64,000 bases of DNA from Dyadobacter flavalbus (GTDB lineage Bacteria; Bacteroidota; Bacteroidia; Cytophagales; Spirosomataceae): positions 1 through 64,000 of the forward strand of contig NZ_VBSN01000019.1 of NCBI RefSeq assembly GCF_006149045.1, in the 5' to 3' direction. Numbering within the stretch: the stretch's first letter is position 1; every line of letters begins with the position of its first letter. The position numbers were made by a program, and so were the translations under genes. The notes beneath the pieces were generated by a model. It was not told the DNA's origin. It saw only the letters and a list, made by a program, of their open reading frames with translations, and made no database searches. Shown here piece after piece: positions 35,091 to 43,972 of this stretch.

Positions 35091-35540
35091 ATGAAAGCTT
35101 TAAAGTTGAATATCATAGCATTAGCTCTATTTGCATCAGCTGGTGCGTATGCGCAAACGTCCACTCCGTCTTCTTCGCCATCGTCAACGACGCAAGGAAG
35201 TACTACGCAGTCATCATCTAGCACAACAGGAAGTACGACCCAGCCAAAAACAGTTCCGGGAAGTACTACACAACCCTCTACTTTGCCAGGTTCAACACAG
35301 TCAACAACTGTTCCGGGCAGCACAACATCGCCATCAACAGTACCTGGAAGTACAACACAGCCATCCAGCACAATCCCTGGAAGTTCAACACAGCCGGGCA
35401 GCGTTCCTAACAGCTCTACTACCCAGCCGTCAACAACTCCGGGAACTACAAGTCCGTCCACAAATCCGGGCAGCACTGTAACATCTCCGTCTACTGTTCC
35501 GGGATCATCGACGCCTGCAACTACGACGACACCAAAATAA
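35091..35540 (+). CDS. Secreted mucin-like Ser/Thr/Pro-rich protein
   Basis: A 149-residue protein with a clear signal peptide (MKALKLNIIALALFASAGAYA). The mature part is almost wholly Ser, Thr, Pro, Gly and Gln, in loose repeats of PGSTTQPST, about ten times. It has no cysteine, no aromatic residue and only two lysines, so it should be unstructured. Such composition suits heavy O-glycosylation or a stalk-like surface role; neither a lipobox nor a sorting domain is seen. It has its own terminator. Confidence 0.8.
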   Translation: MKALKLNIIALALFASAGAYAQTSTPSSSPSSTTQGSTTQSSSSTTGSTTQPKTVPGSTTQPSTLPGSTQSTTVPGSTTSPSTVPGSTTQPSSTIPGSSTQPGSVPNSSTTQPSTTPGTTSPSTNPGSTVTSPSTVPGSSTPATTTTPK

Positions 35541-35573
35541 TTCCGGGTTCAGTCCAAAGCTAACCGGAGTACT

Positions 35574-35605
35574 AAATGCCCGCCATTTATGGCGGGCATT
35601 TCTTG
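35574..35605 (+). terminator. Terminator after the mucin-like gene
   Basis: Stem AAATGCCCGCC (35574-35584) pairs with GGCGGGCATTT (35591-35601), loop of 6 nt, then CTTG. Confidence 0.85.
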
Positions 35606-35830
35606 TTTAAATGCTGTTTATTATCTGCCGCAGTTTCTCTGAATTTTCCGTTCAGCAGATTTGCGGGCAAATACTTGTAACCAATGAATTCATTGATCAG
35701 AAAAAAAATACAAGCCGGGTAAAATCTCCGGAATTTGGCACAGGAATAATAAGGTCACGACACTAGGCGCATTTTCTACAATTGGGATTGTTTGAAATGA
35801 CTTGTTATAGTATAAAATCAACCGACGTTT

Positions 35831-36526
35831 ATGAGAAAAGAACTAATATTTCTTGATGACTGGAAACGTATTTTGTTCGGGGAAGCACCTGCCATGTTTC
35901 TTCTGGAAGTACTTGGAAGGACCATCTTTATGTACTTAATGCTGCAGATTGTTGCCAGATTAATGGGAAAACGCATGAGTGGCCAGCTCACCATTATGGA
36001 AATGGCGGTCATGATCACACTCGGGGCCATTGTATCAGCTCCGATGGAAGTTCCCGACAGAGGTTTGCTGCAGGGATTGTTCATTTTGATCCTGGCTCTT
36101 TTGTTTCACAGAGGTGTGAATTTCTGGGGGGTTAAAAACCGCAATTTTGAACTGCTTGTTCAGGGCAGGGCAACTACACTGGTCAAGGACGGCATTATTC
36201 AGGTGGATACGCTGGAAAGTGAAAGGGTTTCACGTCAACAGCTTTACGCCGCACTTCGAAATGAAAAAATCTACAACCTGGGAAAAGTAGAACGTGTTTA
36301 TCTGGAAGCATGCGGAATTTTCAGTATCTACACTTTCTCTGAAGTGATGCCCGGCCTCACTATTTTTCCAGCTTCCGACAAGCATATCCAGAAAGTCAGT
36401 GAAGAACATAAAGCGGATGGGAAGGCTTGTACAAACTGCGGAAATGTAGAAAAAATACAGGACACAAACGCAGCCTGCCCCAACTGCGGTGAGTCAAAAT
36501 GGGTTCAGGCATCCACAGAATATTAA
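35831..36526 (+). CDS. DUF421 (YetF-like) membrane protein with C-terminal zinc ribbon, copy 1
   Basis: A 231-residue protein. Three N-terminal membrane segments (about 28-95) are followed by the soluble DUF421 domain (VQGRATTLVKDGII...RQQLYAALRNEKIYNLGKVERVYLEACG). The last 35 residues add a zinc ribbon: two CxxC pairs in CTNCG and CPNCG. DUF421 proteins are widespread and of uncertain function. The added ribbon is not part of the usual YetF/YcaP architecture. It is 12 bp from a paralogue, clearly in one operon. Confidence 0.88.
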   Translation: MRKELIFLDDWKRILFGEAPAMFLLEVLGRTIFMYLMLQIVARLMGKRMSGQLTIMEMAVMITLGAIVSAPMEVPDRGLLQGLFILILALLFHRGVNFWGVKNRNFELLVQGRATTLVKDGIIQVDTLESERVSRQQLYAALRNEKIYNLGKVERVYLEACGIFSIYTFSEVMPGLTIFPASDKHIQKVSEEHKADGKACTNCGNVEKIQDTNAACPNCGESKWVQASTEY

Positions 36527-36538
36527 TAAAGAGAAAAA

Positions 36539-37231
36539 ATGGCATTGGATCAGATTTCAATTCAGGACTGGCACCGGATATTTGTCGGAGAGGCACCGGG
36601 GATATTTTACATTGAAGTAATTCTGCGGACAGCAGTTGTCTATTTGATACTTTTAACATCCATCCGAATGATGGGCAAACGCATGGCTTCGCAGCTGGGC
36701 GCCAGTGATCTGGTGGCTATGGTGGCAATGGCGGCGGCCATCGGGGTTCCTATTCATTCGCCTGACCGCGGACTTTTGCCGGCAGTGGTTGTTGCCATTG
36801 CGGTCGTCAATATACAGCGTTTTATAGCGAGTGGTTCTGCAAAAAGTGAAAAGTTTGAAGCAATGACGCAAGGAAGAATCAGTATTCTGGTCGAGGATTC
36901 TGAAATGATACTGAAGAATTTTTCAAATTCCAACATCTCCCGCGAACGCGTATTTGCCCAGCTCAGACATATGAATATCAGGCATCTCGGAGAAGTCAGG
37001 CGTTTTTACATCGAAGCAAACGGGTCATTTTCATTACTGAAAAACGAAGAAGAAGTATCGGGTTTAGCCGTGCTTCCCACCTGGGAAAAAGAATTGCTGG
37101 CAAAAATGAAAAAAGACCCGGAAGCAATAGTTTGTTACAAGTGCGGGCACAAGGAACCTTCATCTTTTGAGACAAACAAGCCGTGCAGTCATTGCAATGA
37201 TACAAACTGGGTTGAAGCAGTAACGAAATAA
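36539..37231 (+). CDS. DUF421 (YetF-like) membrane protein with C-terminal zinc ribbon, copy 2
   Basis: A 230-residue paralogue of the preceding protein with the same plan: three membrane segments including LLTSIRMMGKRMASQLGASDL, the DUF421 soluble domain (RISILVEDSEMILKNF...RVFAQLRHMNIRHLGEVRRFYIEANG), and a C-terminal zinc ribbon (CYKCG, CSHCN). Two copies in tandem suggest a hetero-oligomer. The N-terminal start DQISIQDWHRIFVGEAPG resembles copy 1's LDDWKRILFGEAPA, so both are full length. Function unknown. Confidence 0.88.
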   Translation: MALDQISIQDWHRIFVGEAPGIFYIEVILRTAVVYLILLTSIRMMGKRMASQLGASDLVAMVAMAAAIGVPIHSPDRGLLPAVVVAIAVVNIQRFIASGSAKSEKFEAMTQGRISILVEDSEMILKNFSNSNISRERVFAQLRHMNIRHLGEVRRFYIEANGSFSLLKNEEEVSGLAVLPTWEKELLAKMKKDPEAIVCYKCGHKEPSSFETNKPCSHCNDTNWVEAVTK

Positions 37232-37286
37232 ACCGCGTGGCATAATTTTAAAGCTATCTGAAATAAATCCAACAACATTTACGATT

Positions 37287-37481
37287 ATGCCGAACATAGA
37301 AAATCAGGATCCGTCAGGAAAAGTACAGCCCGGGGTAACACTTGCGGTAACAGGCGCTGAATCAGAAGATGAAGTACTTCTGGCAGTTGAAAATTATTTA
37401 CGGGTAAACAAGAAAGAAGAGCTGGAATTTGCGTTGCCTGTAAAAAGCGAAGACGGAACTTATATGGTAACACTGCAGTAA
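37287..37481 (+). CDS. Small protein of unknown function
   Basis: A 64-residue acidic, soluble protein 55 bp after the DUF421 pair and 20 bp before the ThuA gene. It has no membrane segment. I see no motif; the segment SEDEVLLAVENYLRVNKKEELEFALPV could form a small alpha-beta fold. The clean start and composition make it a likely real gene. Confidence 0.6.
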   Translation: MPNIENQDPSGKVQPGVTLAVTGAESEDEVLLAVENYLRVNKKEELEFALPVKSEDGTYMVTLQ

Positions 37482-37501
37482 ATGCTGGCCCGGTAAATAA
37501 C

Positions 37502-38413
37502 ATGACCATAAAAGCCTGCTTCCTGTTGCTGGTTTACACCATGCTGATTTTTGGCTATGCGTCTGCGCAGAAGCAACAGGACCGGCAGGCAGATTCCGGG
37601 GCCAGGAAAATCGTTTTCATTGCAGGTCCCGACAGTCACGGAAAAGGCGAACATGAACACAACGGCGGAAGTACATTGCTGGCCAAGGCGTTGAATGACA
37701 GTTTGCCCGGCGTTCATGCAGTAGTTGTTCACAACGGCTGGCCGGAAAATCCTGCTGAACTCCGTGATGCGGATGCCGTCGTTTTATACGGTGACGGCGG
37801 GGGTGACCATATGGTTATTCCGCATCTTGCCGAGCTGGATAATATCCTGAAAAAGGGTGCAGGGCTTGTTGTGCTGCACTTTGCGCTGGAAGTACCGAAG
37901 GGCGAAGCCGGCAATTATTTCTTGAACTGGATAGGAGGGTTTTTTGAAATTGACTGGTCTGTAAATCCAGTTTGGGAAGCCGGTTTTTCAACTTTTCCTG
38001 ATCATCCGGTTGCCAATGGAATCAAGCCGTTTTCGATAACGGATGAATGGTATTATCATCTTCGTTTTGCCGAAAACATGAAAAGCATAACGCCGATACT
38101 TCAGGCATTGCCGCCGGAATCAACACTGAACCGTCCGGACGGAACACATTCCAACAATGCTTTTGTAAGGGAATCGGTAATTAACAAAAAAGAACCGCAG
38201 ACTGTTGCCTGGGCGTTTGATCGTCCGGATGGCGGCAGAGGCTTTGGATTTTCCGGCGGACATATTCATAAAAACTGGCAGAATGACAACTTCAGAAAGC
38301 TGGTTCTGAATGCCATTGCATGGACTGCAAAGATAAAAGTCCCGGAAAACGGAGTTCCCTCTGCAACACCCACCCAAAATGAACTAGACGATCTGTCCAA
38401 AAAAGTAAATTAA
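37502..38413 (+). CDS. Secreted ThuA-domain protein
   Basis: A 303-residue protein with a signal peptide (MTIKACFLLLVYTMLIFGYASA, cleavage near AQ). The mature part is a ThuA/class I glutamine amidotransferase-like fold: KIVFIAGPDSHGKGEHEH, ADAVVLYGDGGGDHM, GAGLVVLHFALEVP, and WAFDRPDGGRGFGFSGGHIHKNW. ThuA proteins occur in trehalose and other sugar use clusters, and secreted forms with unknown enzyme activity are frequent in Bacteroidota. Alone on this stretch, its substrate is not evident. Confidence 0.85.
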   Translation: MTIKACFLLLVYTMLIFGYASAQKQQDRQADSGARKIVFIAGPDSHGKGEHEHNGGSTLLAKALNDSLPGVHAVVVHNGWPENPAELRDADAVVLYGDGGGDHMVIPHLAELDNILKKGAGLVVLHFALEVPKGEAGNYFLNWIGGFFEIDWSVNPVWEAGFSTFPDHPVANGIKPFSITDEWYYHLRFAENMKSITPILQALPPESTLNRPDGTHSNNAFVRESVINKKEPQTVAWAFDRPDGGRGFGFSGGHIHKNWQNDNFRKLVLNAIAWTAKIKVPENGVPSATPTQNELDDLSKKVN

Positions 38414-38456
38414 AGCTCCTTCCACATTTTACTTTCCGCATCTTACTTTTAACATT

Positions 38457-39413
38457 TCACCCTTCACCTTTCACTGCCAATACCCCGGAATTCTTTCTGT
38501 ATTTATGAATATTAATCATCAGTACGCTGCCCAGAATAATTGCAAGACCAATTATCTGTAAAATGGTAATTGATTCACCTGCGAAAAATATTCCCAGCAA
38601 AACAGCAACAACCGGATTTATATAAGCATAAGTACTTACTTTCGTGGCCGGCTGAACTTTCAGCAGCCATACATACGCACTGAAACCGGCAATCGATCCA
38701 AATACAACCAAATAAGCAGTTGCGAGCCAAACGTCTGCCGGAACAGCAGCCAGATCCAGATTTCTCCATTCATTTGTTGCTGCACATCCCGGAATAAATG
38801 CTATTCCGGCTGCCAGCATCTGCCATGTTGAATTGACGGTTGCGGATTCAGAAACAGAATAGTACTTGGAATACAAGGAACCTCCCGCCCAGGCCATGGA
38901 GCCGAGTACAACCAATGCCATGGCAAACAGATCGCGCGAGCTGTTGAGTGATGACATCGTACTCAGGATTTTTTCACTGAACAACAATACTACGCCGGCA
39001 AAACCAAATACAAGCCCGAAAATAGTGGATTTGTTGCTGAGGTTTTCCGACCATTTCGGTTTGTCGAGCAGTATAAACCACAATGGCGAAGAGGAAACCA
39101 TAATGGCAACCATTGCACTTGGCAGAAATTGTTCCACCCAGATCACAATTCCGTTTCCGACAAACAGCAGCAGCAAACCGGTTACAATAGCCGGTTTCAT
39201 CAGTTTCCATGAAAAAACAGTTTCTTTCCGCAGCAGACTCCATCCCAGCATCAGCAGTCCGGCAATGATAAAACGCAATGCACCCAGGAAAAAAGGCGGC
39301 AGGCCCGAAAGTGCGCGCTGAATGAAGAAATAGGTTGAACCCCAAACAATGTAAACGGTAGCAAATGCCAGTACAACGAGCAGGGTAGAAGGTGTTTTAC
39401 TTTGAACTTGCAT
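38457..39413 (-). CDS. EamA/DMT-family transporter
   Basis: A 318-residue protein with 10 membrane segments formed by two EamA repeats: the first opens FATVYIVWGSTYFFIQRAL, the second begins near MALVVLGSMAWAGGSLYSKYY and ends in TYAYINPVVAVLLGIFFAGE. This PVVAVLLG motif marks the drug/metabolite transporter superfamily (RhaT/YdcZ-like group). Likely exports amino acids or metabolites. The first and second repeats are roughly equal in length, as in full-size DMTs. Convergent with the ThuA gene. Confidence 0.9.
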   Translation of the reverse strand: MQVQSKTPSTLLVVLAFATVYIVWGSTYFFIQRALSGLPPFFLGALRFIIAGLLMLGWSLLRKETVFSWKLMKPAIVTGLLLLFVGNGIVIWVEQFLPSAMVAIMVSSSPLWFILLDKPKWSENLSNKSTIFGLVFGFAGVVLLFSEKILSTMSSLNSSRDLFAMALVVLGSMAWAGGSLYSKYYSVSESATVNSTWQMLAAGIAFIPGCAATNEWRNLDLAAVPADVWLATAYLVVFGSIAGFSAYVWLLKVQPATKVSTYAYINPVVAVLLGIFFAGESITILQIIGLAIILGSVLMINIHKYRKNSGVLAVKGEG

Positions 39414-39609
39414 GATTTTGACAAAATTAAACTCAAATATGCAATCATTATTTTGTTAAAGATTTGCTTTTGCAGCCGATATTTACGGAACGGTCAGCTT
39501 TGTAATCCATTTGATTTACGAATAAATTGGCACCATTTACCGGATCCGTTTACCGGATCAGCCGTATTTATTCCAATATTTGCGGGCCACTTGTCTCCAT
39601 TTCCAGAAA

Positions 39610-40719
39610 ATGAAAAATCATCTGTTATTTCTGTCCGTCGTGCTATTTTCCTGGACCACTTGCATGGCTCAGGTTGATAAAAATGCAACCAGAGAAACCA
39701 AGGCTTTATACCAAAATCTGAAATCGTTATCTCAAAAACACATTCTGTTCGGTCATCAGCATGCAACGGAGTACGGGCACGGCTGGTCCGGCGACGCGGA
39801 ACGTTCCGATGTGAAGTCTGTCACCGGCTCGCATCCGGCTGTTATCGGAGTGGATTTCAGTGGATTGTCGGACAGGCCGGAAGAGGAAATTGCCAAAATG
39901 AAAGAAGTGCTCAGGAAAAATGTTGTGGATACGTATCATCGCGGCGGTGTCACCACAGCTGCGTGGCACTTTTCCAATCCGGCATCCGGCGGCGGATTCT
40001 ACTGGAAGGATAGCGTTTCTGTTGCTGCCATGGCGCTGATCAGGCCCGGCGGTTCGCATCATGAAAAATACAGGCAGATTCTCAGGACAATCGCTGATTT
40101 TGCAGGTTCTGTAAAAGGCAGGGACAACAAGCTGGTGCCAATTATTTTCCGGCCTTATCACGAATTTGACGGGGACTGGTTCTGGTGGGGAAAAGGCCAT
40201 ACTTCCAGAGAGGATTTTATCGATGTATGGAGATTTACGGTTTCTTATCTCCGTGACAGCCTGCATGTGCATAACTTTATTTACGCATTTTCGCCTGATT
40301 GCAAGTTCAATACAGAAGCAGAATACCTGGAAAGATTTCCGGGAAACGAATGGGTCGATATGGTCGGAATGGATGATTATGCGGATTTCGGAAGAGACGG
40401 AAAATACAACCTGGAAGCAGGGTTGAAGAAGCTCAAAATCGTTTCGGATTATGCTGAAAAAGCCGGAAAGCTGGCAGCTTTCACAGAAACCGGCCTTGAA
40501 ACAATCCCCAACCCGACGTGGTGGACTGAAACGCTGCTAAAAACCTTGCGCGCCGAAAAAATGAAGCTGGCTTATGTGCTTGTCTGGCGAAACGATACCA
40601 GAAGTGCGACGCATTTCTATGCGCCATTTCCCGGGCAGGGCAGTGCCGCCGATTTTATGAAATTTTATAACGATCCTTACACCCTTTTTGAAAAGGATCT
40701 GAAAAACATTTATAAGTAA
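39610..40719 (+). CDS. Secreted GH26 beta-mannanase-like enzyme
   Basis: A 369-residue glycoside hydrolase started at 39610 (MKNHLLFLSV); the frame extends 30 bp earlier without signal features. The signal peptide ends TTCMAQ. The GH26 features are ILFGHQHATEYGHGW, the acid/base Glu in IIFRPYHEFDGDWFWWG, and the nucleophile Glu in LAAFTETGLE. GH26 enzymes cleave beta-1,4-mannan with retention, releasing manno-oligosaccharides. It is not beside a SusCD pair here. A hairpin terminator follows at 40744. Confidence 0.92.
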   Translation: MKNHLLFLSVVLFSWTTCMAQVDKNATRETKALYQNLKSLSQKHILFGHQHATEYGHGWSGDAERSDVKSVTGSHPAVIGVDFSGLSDRPEEEIAKMKEVLRKNVVDTYHRGGVTTAAWHFSNPASGGGFYWKDSVSVAAMALIRPGGSHHEKYRQILRTIADFAGSVKGRDNKLVPIIFRPYHEFDGDWFWWGKGHTSREDFIDVWRFTVSYLRDSLHVHNFIYAFSPDCKFNTEAEYLERFPGNEWVDMVGMDDYADFGRDGKYNLEAGLKKLKIVSDYAEKAGKLAAFTETGLETIPNPTWWTETLLKTLRAEKMKLAYVLVWRNDTRSATHFYAPFPGQGSAADFMKFYNDPYTLFEKDLKNIYK

Positions 40720-40743
40720 GTATTCAGATTAGTTGCTTATGGC

Positions 40744-40778
40744 AAGTATCCGTTCATTGAGCTGACGGATACTTATTG
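40744..40778 (+). terminator. Terminator after the GH26 gene
   Basis: Stem AAGTATCCGT (40744-40753) pairs with ACGGATACTT (40765-40774), an 11-nt loop, followed by a weak T-run. Confidence 0.65.
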
Positions 40779-40893
40779 CTTTATTGCCCGTTTGAAAATT
40801 CTACAAAGCCGCAGGATAAACGTTGACTTTAACAGGCGGTATAAAGTCATACAAAGATGCTAACTTGGATTGTTCGGAAAAATTAACCCAAAG

Positions 40894-41805
40894 ATGCATA
40901 TGTTACATCCTGACTTCGGTACGCTTGAAGAAATGCCTGTCATGCAGTTGTCTGAACCGGTCCGTACGGTTACTCCGTTTGAAACCGCTTCTCCGCGATG
41001 GCTGTGTCATTTGTTAAACTGGGTTCCGGCAGAAACCGGCGTATTCAGATTGAATAAAGTACGTGAAATAAATTCCGCCCGGTCTGATCAGAACAGCCGG
41101 ACTGCTCAGGATATGCACCGTACATTTATTGAGTACCATGAAAATCCGCGGGAATACGTACTGAAAGCCATTGAAACGGTTATAAACATCCAAGCCGGGG
41201 CTTCCGGATTTCACATCAAGCCTTTTGACCAGATTAACGAACAGTTTCGGCTTGCGGTTGAATACGTAAGAGAACGTCAGGAAGATGAACTGATCAATAA
41301 TCAGGAATTCGGGTTGCTGAACAATGTCGCTACTTCGCAAACCATTTCCACCAAAACAGGGCCTCCGACACCGGACGATCTGGACGAACTTTTAACCAAG
41401 GTATGGAAACAGCCGGGGTTCTTTTTGCTGCATCCCAAAGCAATTGCTGCTTTCGGCCGGGAATGTACCCGCAGAAATATGCTTCCTCTGACGGTTTCAT
41501 TGTTCGGCGCTACATTTTTAACATGGCGCGGAATACCTTTACTGCCATCGGATAAAATTCCGGTTGAAAACGGCCTGACCAAAATACTGCTGCTCCGGAC
41601 AGGGGAAACCCGGCAGGGCGTTGTAGGTCTTTATCAGCCGGAGCTGCCGGATGAGCAATCGCCCGGATTATCGGTTCGGTTTACGGGAATCAATGACAAA
41701 GCAACGGCATCTTATCTCGTATCGGTAAATTGTTCACTGGCCGTAACAGTCGATGATGCAGTAGCCGTTCTTGAAAATGTGGATACCGGGCAATACTATG
41801 AATAG
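40894..41805 (+). CDS. Family 2 encapsulin shell protein (SrpI-like, no cyclic-nucleotide domain)
   Basis: A 303-residue HK97-fold encapsulin of family 2, the SrpI type. The chosen ATG at 40894 gives the usual length for family 2A (about 300), whereas an upstream TTG adds 8 residues. Diagnostic stretches: TASPRWLCHLLNWVPAETGVF, EDELINNQEFGLLNNVA, PTPDDLDELLTKVW, AIAAFGRECTRRNMLP, GVVGLYQPELPDEQSPGLSVRF and ATASYLVSVNCSLAV. These match the cyanobacterial SrpI family very well. It lacks the cyclic-nucleotide-binding insertion of family 2B. Family 2A shells carry a cysteine desulfurase, but none lies in this window, and adjacent genes lack the disordered N-terminal cargo extension. Confidence 0.9.
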   Translation: MHMLHPDFGTLEEMPVMQLSEPVRTVTPFETASPRWLCHLLNWVPAETGVFRLNKVREINSARSDQNSRTAQDMHRTFIEYHENPREYVLKAIETVINIQAGASGFHIKPFDQINEQFRLAVEYVRERQEDELINNQEFGLLNNVATSQTISTKTGPPTPDDLDELLTKVWKQPGFFLLHPKAIAAFGRECTRRNMLPLTVSLFGATFLTWRGIPLLPSDKIPVENGLTKILLLRTGETRQGVVGLYQPELPDEQSPGLSVRFTGINDKATASYLVSVNCSLAVTVDDAVAVLENVDTGQYYE

Positions 41806-42130
41806 AAAACGTTGATTTCGCAGCTTCGTGAATGATTTTTTATACTGTTTACTGTTCTTTCTGCCTGTAATAGCCTATTTTGCATCCTGGTTTTTTCAGA
41901 TGCGGCACAACAAAGAACAGACTGGATTCGGGAGTACCATGCGTATAAACCGGATTGCGGCCATCTGCATAAACCGTCATTTTCTAATTCTGATCTTTAT
42001 TTTCTAATTCCTTCAAGCTATTTTCCAGCTATTGAAACAGCCTTTGCGGATCAGGTTTATTCGCAGGAAACGTAGATTTCGGTTTATCAGGAAATTCAGC
42101 AAACAGTCGGGAGGCATGAGGTAATCGTAT
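41806..42130. other. Intergenic region between encapsulin and FAD-reductase genes
   Basis: About 325 bp with no gene. It contains two short T-rich repeats (ATTTTCTAATTC at about 41979 and 41999) but no clear promoter or hairpin. Confidence 0.4.
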
Positions 42131-43270
42131 ATGGAAACAGAAGCTAAAAAGTACGATTGTGCCATTATAGGAGGCGGACTTGCCGGCTTATGCCTTGCCA
42201 TTCAGCTTGCTGTCAGGAATATTTCGGTTATACTTTTTGAAAAAAACCAGTATCCGTTTCATAAAGTCTGCGGTGAGTACATTTCCATGGAAAGCCATGA
42301 TTTCCTGGCAGAACTCGGCCTGCCGTTTGAAAAGCTTGAACTTCCTTACATCAGCAAACTCGGCATCAGTTCTGAAAAGGGTTTTATGCTGGAACACGAG
42401 CTCGGAATGGGCGGTTTCGGCATCAGCAGACATAGTCTGGACCAGTATCTTTTCCGGATTGCATCAGAAAAAGGCGTAACGATTTTACAAAACTGCCGTG
42501 TCAATGACGTTCAGCAGCATGATCCGGAAAATTTTATCATAGCAACTTCAAAGGGAATTTTTTCCGCTGAAATCGTCTGCGGGAGTTACGGAAAATACAC
42601 GCCTGCATTCATAAATCCGCATGTTAAATCGGAAAAGAATGACGGCACCGCGAATTATATTGGTGTCAAATACCATATAAAAACAAACCTTGCACCGGAC
42701 CGCATCGAGCTGCATAATTTCAGGAACGGCTATTGCGGCATATCCAAAGTGGATCGTGACTGGCATTGTCTGTGCTATCTTACAACGTCGGAAAACCTGC
42801 TGAAAAATGGCAAGGACATTAAAAAAATGGAAGAAAACGTGCTTTTCAGGAATCCGTTTCTGAAAGCGTATTTTGTCAATAGTCAATTTGTTTCTTCGCA
42901 GCCGCTCGTAATCAGCAATGTGAATTTCAGCAAAAAGCAGACGCAGGCAGAAGGCATTTTTTTGCTTGGCGATGCGGCGGGCTGCATTACGCCGCTGTGC
43001 GGAAACGGCATGAGCATGGGCATGCGTGCTTCCAAACTGCTGGCTACTGAACTCATCCGGTTTTACCGGAAAGAACAATCATTGCAAGATGCGGCGGTAC
43101 AGTATCAATCGGAATGGAACAAGGCATTTCAGAACCGGATTACGGCCGGGTACTATCTTCAGAACTTGTTTGGCAAAAGAAATTTAACGGACATTGCATT
43201 GAAGTTGCTGAGCAAAAGTCCCGCTTTGACAGACAAGCTGGTTTCGTTAACGCATGGGAACCGTTTCTAG
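42131..43270 (+). CDS. FAD-dependent oxidoreductase, geranylgeranyl-reductase-like
   Basis: A 379-residue flavoprotein. The N-terminal Rossmann motif is IIGGGLAGLCLAIQLA, followed by the family's KVCGEYIS and the C-terminal FAD loop GDAAGCITPLCGNGMSMGMRA. This combination marks the geranylgeranyl reductase/halogenase-like group (TIGR02032-like), whose members reduce prenyl double bonds or oxidise aromatic compounds. It lies convergent to the carotenoid operon, overlapping the 3' end of crtY by 24 bp. Involvement in isoprenoid or pigment chemistry is plausible but unproven. It has no membrane segment. Confidence 0.82.
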   Translation: METEAKKYDCAIIGGGLAGLCLAIQLAVRNISVILFEKNQYPFHKVCGEYISMESHDFLAELGLPFEKLELPYISKLGISSEKGFMLEHELGMGGFGISRHSLDQYLFRIASEKGVTILQNCRVNDVQQHDPENFIIATSKGIFSAEIVCGSYGKYTPAFINPHVKSEKNDGTANYIGVKYHIKTNLAPDRIELHNFRNGYCGISKVDRDWHCLCYLTTSENLLKNGKDIKKMEENVLFRNPFLKAYFVNSQFVSSQPLVISNVNFSKKQTQAEGIFLLGDAAGCITPLCGNGMSMGMRASKLLATELIRFYRKEQSLQDAAVQYQSEWNKAFQNRITAGYYLQNLFGKRNLTDIALKLLSKSPALTDKLVSLTHGNRF

Positions 43271-43972
43271 CTGTTTCGCTTTCCTGACGGTATATTTTTC
43301 AAGAAAAAACTCAAAAAGGCCCGTATTCAGCAGCAGCATGAGCATACCGTAAAAAACATCTTCAACGGGAATGGTCAGTATTCTCAGGCCTGTATTTTCT
43401 GCATCGTTATACCATACAACCGGCTCGTCAATTCCCGTTCCGGTCAGAACGCCGTTAACGATAAAAAACGGGATCAGCAGGAACATGTGCGAGTAATAAA
43501 AGAGGCTCAGCCATTTCGCTTTCACAACGTATTTGAGGAACAGCAGAAAAATAGTAAGGCCTGCAGTTGTGTAAACCGTGTAATAACGGTCATAAAATAC
43601 AGCGCCCATGATGACGGTAATACCAAGAAAAAACCATGTGACGGCGTTTTCGTATTTCAGCCTGTAATCCGTTCCGGCAGAAATCCGGAAGCAGTAATAG
43701 GTAAAAAGGCATGCGTAAGGAATGCAGATGAAAAAAAGAATTTCTTCAACAGGCAAATGAAAGAAGTTTATTCCCAGTAAATACTTTGGCGTAAATCCCC
43801 AGATACCGATCTGCGTGAAAAAACGGTCCCATATAACGAGCGGTATGGTGGAAATCAGAATAGCCGGCCATAAAAGATGCCATTTTTTGTTCAATCCGAT
43901 TCGGGGATGAAAAGAAAACAGCAGCGGGACCGAAATCGCACACAGATCAATAATCAGGTACAGGAAATTCAT
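43247..43972 (-). CDS. crtY: Lycopene beta-cyclase (CrtYcd-type)
   Basis: A 241-residue membrane protein started at 43972, giving an ATGA overlap with crtZ; a longer frame to 44035 lies inside crtZ. Seven or so hydrophobic segments carry two copies of the cyclase motif, PVEEILFF and PVEDVFYG, as in fused heterodimer-type lycopene cyclases (CrtYc plus CrtYd). The enzyme closes both ends of lycopene to give beta-carotene in the cytoplasmic membrane. It is the last gene of the carotenoid operon and converges with the FAD-reductase gene. Confidence 0.88.
   Translation of the reverse strand: MNFLYLIIDLCAISVPLLFSFHPRIGLNKKWHLLWPAILISTIPLVIWDRFFTQIGIWGFTPKYLLGINFFHLPVEEILFFICIPYACLFTYYCFRISAGTDYRLKYENAVTWFFLGITVIMGAVFYDRYYTVYTTAGLTIFLLFLKYVVKAKWLSLFYYSHMFLLIPFFIVNGVLTGTGIDEPVVWYNDAENTGLRILTIPVEDVFYGMLMLLLNTGLFEFFLEKYTVRKAKQLETVPMR

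Noticed and set aside
35054..35476. A 140-codon open frame on the minus strand rich in Val, Gly, Asp
   Set aside because: It is the complement of the Ser/Thr/Pro repeat tract of the secreted protein; repetitive codons keep the opposite frame open. It lacks any recognised feature.
40894..41805. Annotation of the encapsulin as a phage capsid from a prophage
   Set aside because: No terminase, portal, tail or integrase gene is nearby, and the sequence matches SrpI-type encapsulins, not phage capsids.
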